Positions 22,579 through 34,289 of a DNA stretch of 64,000 nt are shown here, one piece after another. Within the stretch, counting starts at the first letter, position 1. The number at the start of each line of letters is the position of its first letter. The stretch covers positions 62,001 through 126,000 of the forward strand of contig JAJIRX010000829.1 in the NCBI GenBank assembly GCA_023853785.1. The letters are read 5' to 3'. The notes under the pieces were generated by a model, which made no database searches, was not told the origin of the DNA, and worked only from the letters and a program-made list of their open reading frames with translations. The position numbers and the translations under genes are program-made. The stretch is from Psilocybe azurescens (Eukaryota; Basidiomycota; Agaricomycetes; Agaricales; Agrocybaceae).

Positions 22579-23787
22579 AGTTAGTGCTGCCGCCACAGCG
22601 CAGCCGATGTGAGGTAACTGTGACTTCACTGTGAGATTTCGAACTCAGACACACTTCACAGCTCAACAAAGTGGGTGTGAAGTGCTGTGCAGTTCATCGT
22701 CGGTTCCATCAATCCAATTTCGCGCGTGACCCTTTCTCTACTCTTAGTGTTGCCGCACAGTGCAGCAAAGTGACAGTGCAGCCGATTTTGATGGACTGTG
22801 ACACGCTGCACAGTGATCACAGTCTGCTGTGAGGTGCTGTGAAGTGACCACTGACGTCACTCAGCAGCTTTGTGAGCCAGTGGTACTTGATTATATCTCA
22901 GTTATGTACAGTACCCATGTTGAAAAGACCAAATCAATCAGATAAAAACCGTGTGATTGGGAGGTAAACGCGTAGCGTACAATAATGTAAATACTGTACT
23001 TATATACTGTAAATACAATTTATACTAACTAAATTTACTCTATAACGGAGAATTCAGTTTATATATAAAAATCTACATACTTGTGGCTGCGTATTCAGCG
23101 CACAGGATCACGGGAATTGTGCCGTTTGATTCCCATATTCCAACAACCCACCCCCACCGATTTCTAATCAATGTTAAAAAGCTCTGTAGTCAACAGTTCA
23201 ATTAGTTCACTAATCATGCCCTCCAAGTTGCCAGCTTGCTTCAAGTCCAATAAGTCTCATACTTTGCTGGCACTGCTTCCGTAGTCGAGGCTTATAAATA
23301 TTTTGTAGTCAATAAATCTTGTCCTGAAGGTAGCACCCTCCATCAAACTCAGACAGTCCTGTCAATAACCGAGAAGAAAAATTTCCGTAGAGTTTTGGGG
23401 AGAAGCCATTCCAGCTTAATTCCAGCGCCACAGCACATTTTCTTGATCATTTCTTTACTCGATCAAAAGACAAGTTGACATATAATAATACTCAGAGGGT
23501 AAAATACATCTAATCCAGTCAAAAACGTTATGTAGTTGCCAATGAGCAAGGGCTCAAACATTTGTCGAACATGATAGCAAGTGCTCGAACTTCCTAGTTG
23601 CCTCCTGCGCCAATCTCCGAAAGGTTTAGCAGCGTCGAAGGCCATTTATTTTTAGAAACAATTATCATTAAGAGTTAAGAGTAGAGAAAGGGTCACGCGC
23701 GAAATTGGATTGATGGAACCGACGATGAACTGCACAGCACTTCACACCCACTTTGTTGAGCTGTGAAGTGTGTCTGAGTTCGAAATC
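22579..23787. mobile_element. insertion-like spacer with perfect 112-bp inverted repeats, between the duplicated blocks
   Basis: 22635-22746 and 23676-23787 are exact reverse complements over 112 bases (starting GATTTCGAACTCAGACACAC). Between them lie ~930 bases without a transposase. Just outside the left arm (22579-22634) and just inside it (22742 onward) there are two similar starts, TTAGTG(C/T)TGCCGC followed by ACAG(C/T)GCAGC, with many short CACAGTGCAGC-like motifs. These recall the subterminal repeats of hAT-type elements. The right arm ends exactly where SEC31 copy 2 begins. Classification is uncertain. Confidence 0.6.
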
Positions 23788-25903
23788 CGGACGAACTGGT
23801 GCAGGAGGAGATGGCCCTCGTAGCGGATCAGAACAACGAGACGGGCTCGTATTACTCAGCGCATGCGCATGCGCTGCAGACCTTCATCGAGAAGGTGACC
23901 GTCTTCCGTGCTGCAACGAGCTACAAGGACGACGCGTTGGCGGCAGCTGCCACTGCGACGGAGCCGGCGCAGGCATACAAGCTCGCGCCGCTGTATGATC
24001 GCTACTTCGAGTACGCGGAGTTGTTGAGCACGCAAGGCTTGTTGAAGGAGGCGGTTAGCTTCTTGAAGCTGACGCCTGCTGGATACGAGGGCTCGGTACC
24101 CGGTGCGGATTTGGAGTCGGAGAGGAAGAGGCTGGTAGTGGCTACCACGGCGGGTCCTGTTGCCAGCACGTCTACGGCTGCACCTCGGTTTCGTCCTCGA
24201 CGGCGGTAAGAGGAGGAGGATATCGCGTACCTCCGGTGGCGGCGCCCGACGCACAGCCAACGTCGTTTGGAGGGAGCAAGTATGCGCCTGTTGGGGGTGA
24301 GCGCAAGCCTCCTGCACCTCAACAACCGGCGTATGCTCCTCCCGCTACACAGACCGGGTATGCTCCTCCAATCTCGCAGACTGGGTATGCTCCTCCCACC
24401 ACGCAGGCTGGGTATGCTCCTCCCAACACGCAGGCTGGATACGCTCCTCCCACCAACACGCAAACGGGGTACCAGAATCTATACAACCGATCGACCTCGC
24501 TCACGCAGCCGCCGCATCTGCGCCAGCAGCCTCCTCCCCACCTGATTCCTTCGAGCCACCTCCCCCTCGCGCAGCGAACGGCACGCCATCCAACAACAAC
24601 ATCCAGCCTGCACCTCCCCGAAAAGAGACAACAATATAGGATGGAACGACCCGGTGGTCGTCCCCGCCTCGCGCGCGCCGGCTGCGCTGAACCTGAACAA
24701 ACCCGCCGCGATCACGTCGCCGTTCCCCAACGCGCCTGCGACGCCAGGGTACTCGCCACACGGCTCGCCGTATATTGGGCAGGCGTCGGCGACGCTACCG
24801 CCGCCGCCCCGCCCGGGGAGTGTGAATCGCGGTGGGTCGGTCCCGCCTCCTCATGGGCCTCCTCCGCCAGGGCCAGGACAGCGTGGGCCGCCCTCTGCGG
24901 GCGTGTTTCCGCCTGGTGCGAGGCCGCCGTCGAGGTTGACGTCGCCGCCCCAAGGCCAGAATCTGCCCCCGCCCCCGCAGAGGCAGCCGACGCCGAGCCA
25001 GTATGCGCCACCGCCCTCAAGGGGACCAGTGCCTGGACAGACACCACCTCCGCTGCCTGCTGGCCAGTACGGTCGCCCGCCTATGCCAGGGCAGCAGCAA
25101 CATCAACAGCAGCAAGGTCCTCCTCCTCCAGGACCGTATGGGCCTGGGCCTGGGCATGTAGCGCACCCCTCCTCCTGGACCTTATGGTCCTCCTCAGCAG
25201 CAACACCCTGGCCCGTCACAACAGCAACCTCCTCCACCTCCTCAGCAGGCCGGTGGTCCTCCGCCTCCACCCTCTGGAGGACCAGGTGCGCCACCTCGAA
25301 CGGTTTCAAGGAGCGCTGCCCCCGCTCGCGCACCCCCTGCTGCTCCAAAATACCGTACGTGATGATTTCTTTTTTTTTTTGAAGGGGGAAGAGTTTATAA
25401 ACTGACGATTTTTTCTTGCAGCCGCTGGTGATAGGAGCCATATTCCCGAATACGCACAGCCTGCGTTTATCAGCATTTCCAACCACCTCGAGAGGATGAG
25501 GCAGACTCTTCCTGTAATTACTTTTCTAATCTTCTCGTTTGTTTGATATAAATTAAATTAACCCTTTCTATTTTTTTATTATAGGCTAACCAAAAGCGAC
25601 TTATTGACGACCTCGAGCGAAGGATCGATCCATTGTTCGACGCACTCAACTGCGAGACTATCTCGAGGCCTGTCGTCGACCAGCTAATTGTCTTGACAAG
25701 AGGTAAGAACTATCATTTCGGTCGTTGGCTTGTACACATTTATTGATTATCATCTTGCTTTTCTTTTCTTTTCCATAGCTATGGACGCTCGCGACCGTGC
25801 AGCTGCTCTGTCGATCCACGTTGAACTGTTGACTCGTGGATCGCAAACGGATGATATCGGGTTATGGATGTCTGGCATCAAGCAATTGAGTATGGGTCTG
25901 TAA
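23788..25903 (+). pseudogene. SEC31 3'-half duplicate (no WD40 domain, frameshifted)
   Basis: The copy starts inside what is exon 7 of SEC31 and runs to a stop at 25901-25903. It therefore lacks the start codon, the WD40 propeller and about half of the helical domain. Splice sites of the last four exons are conserved. A one-base deletion near 24186 (CCTCGG against CCTGCGG in copy 1) shifts the frame to a stop at 24207-24209; this is not in a long homopolymer, so it looks like real decay. The homopolymer breaks of copy 1 (CC and C4 positions) are also present here. Any transcript would start from the inserted spacer. A product is unlikely. Confidence 0.88.
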
Positions 25904-26113
25904 ACAAGTATCCCATCGGTCTATTAGAATTTTTTTCTCTGTTATCGTATCAATAAAACTCGGATTTTTCGTTTACCTTTTTCATTTTCATTTAAAAGCT
26001 TAAGATGTTGGAACATGTTATTTGAGGTATGTCAAATTTGATTGTATCATGCATGCAGCTATGTATATCGATATTATTGTCATCAATATTGCGAGCGCTT
26101 GGAAGTCGAGCGC

Positions 26114-28129
26114 CTAAACTTTCACGATCTCCTCCATCAAATCCTCCGGCCACACTGGTTGATCAACCCCATTTCCTCTCGATCCAATATTGTAACCTAG
26201 CTTGACAGCACCCTCCGGGAACGTCAAAATAGGTCTGACAGTTCTCACAGGAACTCCAATCGCACGATTATCCCGGATCTCGAAGAAACTGGGGTTGAGA
26301 ATGGGAGCTTGATGGCTGGCTAACATGCCCAGAAGCGGTGGGAGTGTGATGAACATGTTGTCGGTGTGGCGGAAGATCGGACTCCCGTAGCGCGTCCACA
26401 GGGCATCCCAGATTTCCGGCGGGTAGGTTGAGCATGAGTTGACGAGCCATTGCGAGTAGTAGTTGAGGGCGACCTGTATAAGAAATGATTTAGTACGAGT
26501 CGACTTTGAGGTGAGATAAGTTTCTGTACGTCTACAACGAACGAGCCGCCTTTTTCTGACCGCTCGATGAGAGCCTGCAGCACGCCAGTGGCACCGGCTG
26601 CGCCCGTGCTTTGAGTACTATCAGTCGGATTGCTTCAGAAAAACAATTTTTAGAGTCGTACCAATAATCTGAGTTGGGCAACACCGGTGTAACGGCTTCA
26701 TCGTTCCCCATTGCTCTTCCATACTCCATAGATACGCCACAGCACTGAGAAGAGTGTTGTAGTTAGCTTTATTTATACTGATAAATATAAGTTGAAATGG
26801 TCCATTCTTACCGCATCGCTTATTTGTTGCCATCCGGATCGATGTGCCCATGGCCCATTCCATCCGTAACAATTCTCATGCACATAAACGACTCCGCGTT
26901 CTTTCTCCTTGAAAAAGCCTAGGATATCGTCCTTACCGAACCCCCACTTCTGCATAACTCCCGGGCGATACCCATCAACCACCACATCGCTCTCTTCAAT
27001 GAGCCCGCGCAATGTAGCGCGATCTTCGGGTTTTGTAAGGTCTAGATGGGCGTTCCATTTACCCCAGGCTAAATCGCTCAGGAGGACAGTCATGTCGGTC
27101 ACATTAGGCGAGGTTATGCGCATGACGCTGGCGCCTAGCTCGGCCAGCTCGCGGGTAACGGCTGGCGAGGCAATTATGCGCGTGAGATCGATGACTTTGA
27201 GCCCAAAGAGCGGGCGTTCAGCACTCGTGCGCCCTTCGACGGGTGACCACCATCTGGGCGCCTGTTTGGGATTCGGGACATGGTGCACCTCGAACAACCC
27301 CACATGGGCGTTTGCTTTCCCGTGTTCCGAGGCTTTGTATTCCTCGGTTGACCAGCAGATCGTGCCAGCTTGTCGGTATTGGTTGTTCATGAGCGTGTCG
27401 AGTTCTTTGGCGGTGAGTTCGGAGATTTTGGACTGGTATATTTCGCAGCCGCGAGTGTAATCGGCGACTTCCTCGTTCGGATTGATGCTTAGGGCTTTCT
27501 GAACAGGTGAAGCGTTCATACTTGCTGAAGCGGAGAATTATATCAGTCAGAGCGTTTGAGCTAGGAGAGAAGTGACTGACCATGGATATGGTAGTAGCGC
27601 CCGTCCTTAGTTCTATAGATGTTGGTAGCAGCTGCTTTCAGTGGGCTCCCTTGCATGCCTTGGAATTTGTCGCCATCCGGAAAATACTTGGTGAGAGATG
27701 GATCGCTGAATCGTATTTTCTCCCCCAAAGGATCAAGGATAGCCAAGAATACTGACATGATGAACAATTGCGCATGATCACTAAAGAGGAAGAAAGTATG
27801 CAATACAGGCAATAAGCATCACGGCCACCCAAAATTAAGATAAGTATATGAGCCAAAGCTACGAACGTGTTGATCACGATCTTCTGGTAATCGATCCCGT
27901 ATTTCTTCTTCAGCAGGACGTTCAGCATCGACGCCTGAAATCCCTTGATGGCAGAGATGCTTTCTGCAAAACGCCAGTTAATGGGGATACTAGGCGCAGC
28001 GGTCCCGGTGTATTCAATGCTTTTGGCGGCATCTCTGACCTCAGCAGGCAAGGAAGCATGCAGTGGATTGTTGATGATGCCGTCAAAGAGCAGTTTGTGG
28101 CTTTCCGTGGGGACAGAGTACGCATCCAT
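26114..28129 (-). CDS. CoA-transferase family III (CaiB/BaiF-like), copy 2
   Basis: Start MDAYSVPTESHKLLFDG at 28129, stop at 26114, with the same exon layout as copy 1. The signature stretches are kept (RPLFGLKVIDLTRIIASP, GASVMRITSPNVTDMT, DGYRPGVMQKWGFGKDD). Differences are mostly conservative: one extra Glu near the hinge (INPNEEVADY), Ser to Thr changes, and Lys to Arg in the NIY.TKDGRYYHIHG block. No premature stop is seen, so, unlike the SEC31 part of the same duplication, this gene appears intact together with its promoter. It may provide a second dose or be diverging in substrate. Confidence 0.82.
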
Positions 28130-28284
28130 GTTGCTATGTTAGATGAGTAATGAGAATGGAAGGCAAGTGAAGGTGAGCTGAGGATCGCATACTACAAGTT
28201 TCTCCTATTTATCGGATTCATATCTTACGTTGATCTTACGAGAAAGTTGATCCCGACATCGCGGGCAAAATGTCACATCTTAAG

Positions 28285-29007
28285 ATTAAGAGCCTTATTC
28301 AATATTAACTGGATCCCAACTGGATCCTTGACTTCGTCTTTGTAAAAGATTTGTCACCGCAACTTCGTATATTCATACCAACTCTATACCCCTTGGTGTT
28401 CATGAGGTCTAGATACTAGACCTCGACGTCGCGTCGACAAACCGACGACAAGCGCCTTGCTGTGTCAGAGAGCGAGCATAAGCGGCATTGAAATTAAATT
28501 GATATAGTAGCTGTAGTAATAATTTGTGTTGAGCCCCACGGAGGCCACGGCAGCCGGGGGTCTGTCAAACTCACATGCATAAAATGTGGAGTAATAAGGT
28601 AGTTAAGAGTCTATACACTGGTAACAACATGGGTTTACGCGTACGATACAATACATAGTACACGGGTTCAAAATATCTAACCTCGAATTATGTTACAAAG
28701 ATTTTTCAAAAGCATTAGTCAAGACTGAGCATTGAAAGCATTTGATTTTAGATGGATTAAGTTTTGCCCGCGGTGTGGGCATTCTGCCGTGAATGGATGG
28801 AGTTGCAGGCCTCGAGGGTTATGTAGAACCGCCATAATACGGTCACTTTATCACATGAGTATGATGCAAGCTGTCGGGTAACAGCGATAACAGCTTCCCG
28901 AACGCAATGCTTCTTGCAAATCTCGTTTTTTATAGATAGAACAATGTAGTTGCTGACGCAGCGTCTGCAAGGCTACGTTATCGGACGGTGCATAGAAAAG
29001 CCGGTGG
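28285..29007. other. intergenic, no gene seen
   Basis: Unique sequence after the duplicated block. A short stretch near 28630 (TTTACGCGTACGATACAATAC) resembles the spacer sequence near 22968 (GTAAACGCGTAGCGTACAATA), possibly a shared repeat remnant. No open frame is supported. Confidence 0.35.
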
Positions 29008-30249
29008 TCACAGCTGCATGTCATCGGATGCATTCGAATTCGGCGCTGGCGCCTTCCGCTCTCTGATTTTGCTCGCACGAGCAGCTTGATCCCTCACCAT
29101 CTCGCCCTCCTTCCTCCATTCCTTCCTCTCGAACGCGTCGTACTCTTCTTTCGCATCGATCCAGCGTTCTTGTATGTCCCGCACATCGCTTCCGGGTCCT
29201 TGCAAAGGAGCGACTGCGCTGCTGAACAGGGCGTAGGTGTTTGGGCGGATGGGGGGCCTGTGTTGTTTTCCTCGATGGTGCCTGGAGGTTGGTTCGACCC
29301 GGCGGGTGGTACGAAGACGTAGCCTGTTGCTCTATCGATGACGCGCGTCAGATTGAGCATGAGGTTTTTGTCCTACAGATGGATGTTACTTTTGTTGTTG
29401 GGGTATTGTGTGAGAAAGAAATTACCTCAACGGCGAGGGTTTCAAATCCAACTAGACCGTAGTCTTCTATCAGAGAAATCATCGCCATGTTCAACGCGCT
29501 GAAGCGAGGTGGAAGAGATGCGGATAGTGTGTTTTCTAAATACGACAAATCTTGCACTTCGGTATAGAAGTCGAGATTAAAATCTTAGGCTTTGCTTTGA
29601 GTATTTGTTATTATAAGATGGAATAATTGATTTCATACCTAGGTCTCCGTATTGCGAGAGGAGATCAATTTTGGATAGAACATTGATGTGAGGGAGTTCC
29701 AGTTGCAGCATCGCTCGCAGCGAAAGCAAAAGAACGGAGACGTATTTTGATGCGTCCGTGATGTAATGGGCGTCACAGAAATGAACAGCAGCCAGCTGGC
29801 TTAGATAGCATTGGTTCGGAGAGTGAAACCTAGAGACGCAGCAGAGATAGACGCACCCGGAATGAGTTCTTTGTCAGTTTCTCGACGATATTTTTCACGC
29901 TTTCATGGTTCGTACTCAGCTCAACTTGTCCCGGTAGGTCGAACAGGACATATGCGTCATCTCCCAGCTCCTTCAGCCGTTCTTCTAGCCAATCAAAGTT
30001 GGCCTCCAGGTATTCCATGCAGTACAGCATCCCTCCGTTCGGTCCCAGTCCATGTTTGTCCATCACGTCTCCGAGTGTTATTAACGAGGAGATATCTATC
30101 GCGCATGGATAAGGCAGGATGTCGTTGGCTGGATCCAGGTTTACAATGGATATCGGTCGCTGCAGGGCGGTGAACAGTTGGTACTTTCCGTAGCAATATG
30201 TCGATTTCCCACTTCCTGGAGATCCGCACACAATTTCTCCAAATGGCAT
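29008..30249 (-). CDS. GPN2: GPN-loop GTPase 2
   Basis: The start MPFGEIVCGSPGSGKST at 30249 holds the P-loop. The family hallmark GPN insertion is seen as HGLGPNGGMLYCMEYL. The G3-like DLPGQVEL and an NVLSKIDLL base-recognition motif in the next exon complete the GTPase. The C-terminal domain has GLVGFETLAVED, a conserved RPNTYALFSSAVAP-like block, and ends in a charged helix (ERWIDAKEEYDAFERKEWRK) with a stop at 29008. GPN proteins act in cytoplasmic assembly and nuclear import of RNA polymerase II and III. The frame breaks at a G6 run (plus strand, ~29253): one more G would give the conserved RPNTYALF reading, so this is probably a consensus error. Confidence 0.9.
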
Positions 30250-30538
30250 GGTAATGTAGATTTGGATCAAGATTAAGCAGGTTTCTCGACTGTACTGACG
30301 CTTTCAAAGAATTAAGACACGATTCCTCTGTTGGGAGAGTCAATGAAGATTGAAGAGACAAATTGAAGATGATATGGCGATGGACTATGGGCGGCTGTTG
30401 AATCTGTTTGATACTCCGCCGGCTGTATCAAATCTTGGTCCGGCCTCCAGGTTAATGTTTGCCACCGATCGCGAATATCCTTCAACCTCGGGCATATAAC
30501 TCATAATTTACGCGTCTTTATGCTTGGGGAACGCTACC

Positions 30539-33500
30539 ATGTCGCGATACAATAACGACCACGTCGCGTCCGACGACGTACGTCCGGAGTTTGTCGTCAA
30601 AACCAAGTTTGTTGAACCTACTTACGAAGGATATAGCTCGATCATGTTCTTGAATACTCTCGACAACACCATGAAGCCCAACTGTACAAGAGAGCATCCA
30701 CTTCCAATGTGGAGGAAGAATACGAGCGACCAAATGCTGCCATTCGGTCACGTATTGCAGAAATCGATGCGGATATGCAATCATTCCGGGAAGAAATCGC
30801 GGCACTGGAGACCCAAATATCTATTTGTATACATGAAAAGAAAAAGCTCGAGATGCAGCTGAACCAGTCAACTAGCCGTCGCGATGTCAAGGGCAAAAGC
30901 AAAGAACAACCCGGAATCAACTATTCCACTGAACAGTTCGATTGGTCGGGTGGATTAAAAGCGCGTATGAAAGCTGTTTTTGGGATCAAAGAGTTTCGTC
31001 TATGTCAAGAAGGGTGAGTACCTAAGAACATTTTGCGGTTGTGCAAGGCTCAGTTTTGGTCTGTAGGGCCTGTAATGCGAATATGGACGGACGCGACATT
31101 GTTTGTATCATGCCGACTGGTACTTTCATAATCTCATTCTCTTCATCTGTAAAGCTGAATTCAATGTAGGTGGGGGAAAATCCCTTACATATCAACTGCC
31201 TGCGCTTCTCACTGCAGGATCCACTCTGGTCATCTCTCCTTTGATTTCTCTGATGACTGACCAGATACTGCATCTTCAAGAGGCTAATAGTGAATAACCA
31301 AGCCATCGTCTTCTACTCACCATAATGTTAATTTTGCTCTCCAGTCGAGGCTGCTATGATTACATCTGCCACAAGCAAACCAGAAAAGGCCGAAATTATC
31401 GAACGACTCAAGAAAATGGCTGACAGGAAACTTGGACAACATGACAAGGAGCTAAAGCTAATTTATGTCACGGTAACGATTCTTTCCATCCCCATGTTAT
31501 ACATTATGCTTATCTTTCGAGTTTTTAGCCTGAACGAATGAGTAAAGATAAATCATTTCGGGCTTTACTGCAGAGACTGGATGAAGGCGGGAAACTTGGT
31601 CAGTCATCAGAAAATCTTTGATCTTTATCTTATACAAAATTGTTTTTAGCAAGAATTGTGATTGATGAGGCACATTGCGTCTCGCAGTTGGGTCATGACT
31701 TCCGGTGAGTCCATTCCGATCCAGGGTTGTATAACCATTACCCATTCTTTGAAGACCGGACTATAAAGAAATGCACATCCTTCGGAAGATCTTTCCTCGC
31801 GTGCCCATCATGGCCCTCTCTGCTACTTGCGGACCCGAAGTTCTCAAAGATCTCATCAATATATTAGGTCTCAAGGCAATCGTTGACGGAAATAGTCTGT
31901 CCTGTTCTTGCATCTGCATATCCTTAACGATGTTGACCCGCAGTTCGCAGACGCCCAAGCCCAGGGTACTGTCTATTTCTCGGCGCCGCTGTACCGTAAG
32001 AACCTGCACTATCGTGTCGTGCCTAAGCCCGATAAGGCTGCGGCCCACCTCGAGGCGATGAAAGACTATATTCTCGAGCATCACCCTAATGATACCGGCA
32101 TCATCTACTGTTTTACAGTCAAGGTTTGTTGCTGTCGTCATGTATTACGTCCCGACTTTGCTCACGAATGTACAGGATACGAACACCGTCGCCGAGAAGC
32201 TGAGGGAAATTAGTAAAGGGAAAATTAAAACCGGGGTGTACAACGCACAGATTCCAGATGCCGAAAAGATCAAGCTGCAAGTGGCCTGGAGAAACGGCAT
32301 CATCAAGGTTGTCTGTGCAACGATTGGTAAGTAGTAGAACACGACTATACTGTTCTCAAAACTTCGATCTCACATACCTCAATTGACAGCCTTCGGACTG
32401 GGCATCGACAAAGGAGATGTGCGATTTGTGCTCCATCACTCAGTGAGTCTGCTATTCTGCTCAATGCTGCGGCTTCCCTCTCACCCGTGCCTCATGAACT
32501 AAATTGGATTGGTCCTCCTTAGATCTCCGTTAGTGGCACTACAACTCGAGGCTCAAGCATGTCTTGCTGACTTGAAAGTTCTTTTTTTCCAAAACCATCA
32601 CTCTAGAAATCGCTGGAAGGATTTTATCAGGAGTCGGGGCGGGCAGGACGGGATGGCAAGGATTCGGATTGTATTCTCTACTATCGGCCTCAGGATGTGT
32701 CCGCCATCGGCGGTGTGATGGCTTCCGAGAAAGAGGGGCAACGAAAACGTGCGTTCCTATAAGTCTTTGACTCAGAGTATTCCATTTACCTAAACTGTTC
32801 ACTCGTTTGTTATTATCAGTGCATGCTATACTGAAATTCGCAGAGGAGCTTGAGGAATGCCGAAAAGTGGCTTTTGCACAGTTAGTAGTCATTACCACAC
32901 TTCACCTGCACTCCCTCCATCCCTTTTGCCTCTTTCTACTCATCTTCTTCCTTTTTCATTGTCGTACCTGATCTCATTGACATTGCCACTATCAGGTACT
33001 TTTCCCATTCGTCACAAGTCTCGATAAATATAAACTCCTTCTCAACGGAAGAAGTCGGCGCCCTCGATCCTTGCAAGCACTGCGACAATTGCATAAGATC
33101 GCCAGAGAGCATCGAACGTCGAGACGTCACCCTCGCCACGTGGCAGATCCTGCAGGTGGTGAATGCCGTGCAGCGGGCAGGTGGGAGGCTCACGCTCAGC
33201 ATGTTGGCTACGCTTGCGAGGGGGAGGTAACAAGGGAGCATTCGAGGCTAGTCAGGCGAGGAGAAGTGCTGCGACGAAGCAGACGTTGGATATTCAGGAT
33301 GTGGCGGGCGGGCGTGTGGATTTGAGCAAAAATGTATGCGCTTTTATGTGTTGTCGTGAATTGAGATGCTGATTGATTTGTGTTATGACGATAGGACATA
33401 GAACACTTGCTGGTTTATTTGCTCACACAAGACTACCTGAAGGAAGAATATCTGCAAACCGCATACAACTGTGTGGTCTATGTCGTCGCTGGGAAGCTCG

Positions 33501-34005
33501 CCCCTCGAATATCCCACCTTTCTCACGAACGTATCACCAGTAGCGCGAAGCCAAAGCTTGAATTTACCTTTATCAAGCCCGCGGCGAAGAAGAAGGCGAC
33601 GAAAGCTGCCGACGGTACTAGCAAGTTGACGATACCCAAGAAACGACCTTCATCTGGAAGAGCGAAAGGTAAAGAAAAGGAGGTTTTGGATAGCGATGGC
33701 GATGATGGTGTATCGTCAGATGACGAGGCACATCATGAGGTTATGAAGCCATCTGCGAAAGGACAAAAAGTCAAACAGCACCCCAGAAGGCTAGCACGTC
33801 CTTCAATTCCAATGACATGTACGCGTCGGACAGCGAAGATGAAGATGATATAGTGGACTGCGACTGGATACTGCCCTTAAAGGAAGAACCGAGACCGAAA
33901 CGACGGCGGAAGGCTGACGCAGAAAGTCCAGGCACAGGCAGTGGGTACACGATGAACATCGTCAAGGAAGGCGATCGCGAGATACTCGAACTGTCGTCTG
34001 ATTAA
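30539..34005 (+). CDS. RecQ-family ATP-dependent DNA helicase (RECQL-like)
   Basis: Exon 1 is 30539-30577 with a 59-base intron; the next exon begins [18 protein letters not shown]. An N-terminal coiled coil ([20 protein letters not shown]) precedes the helicase core, as in human RECQL. Helicase motifs: [13 protein letters not shown] (I), [10 protein letters not shown] (Ia), [18 protein letters not shown] (II and aromatic loop), [11 protein letters not shown] (III), [15 protein letters not shown] (IV), [18 protein letters not shown] (V), and [10 protein letters not shown] (VI). The zinc site [10 protein letters not shown] and a winged-helix RQC domain (..[15 protein letters not shown]..) follow, then a Lys/Asp-rich tail. 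The Trp of the SQWGHDF loop is Leu here (TTG codon). The frame breaks at C4 near 33784 in the tail; one extra C restores it. The role would be DNA unwinding in repair and recombination. Confidence 0.88.
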
Positions 34006-34289
34006 AGAAATAATTAGATGTGTATATGTACATGACATGATGGACACTACTAGACTATGTAATACAATTTGATAGCAAAAGACATATGGATGGAGCGACG
34101 GCTTCTTGGTTTATAGAGTATATGATATGTACTTGATACAGTTGCATAAATAGCGAGAACATACATGGCGAGAGCGGCGAACACAAATAATGATAGTGCG
34201 GGGCAGCAAGAAAACCAGAAGTCGCAGAGCCACGAGTAAATAGAGAACCGGAAGATATCGGGCGACGAGCAGTACGAGCATACAAGGCG

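Larger units (their letters stand above)
23788..28284. repeat. copy 2 of the ~4.5-kb tandem segmental duplication
   Basis: This is the second copy of the block at 18083-22578. Both copies share the right end CAAAATGTCACATCTTAAG, after which the sequences differ (ATTAAGAGCC here, TTAGTGCTGCC in copy 1). The left end abuts the inverted-repeat arm at 23787 without spacer. Confidence 0.93.
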
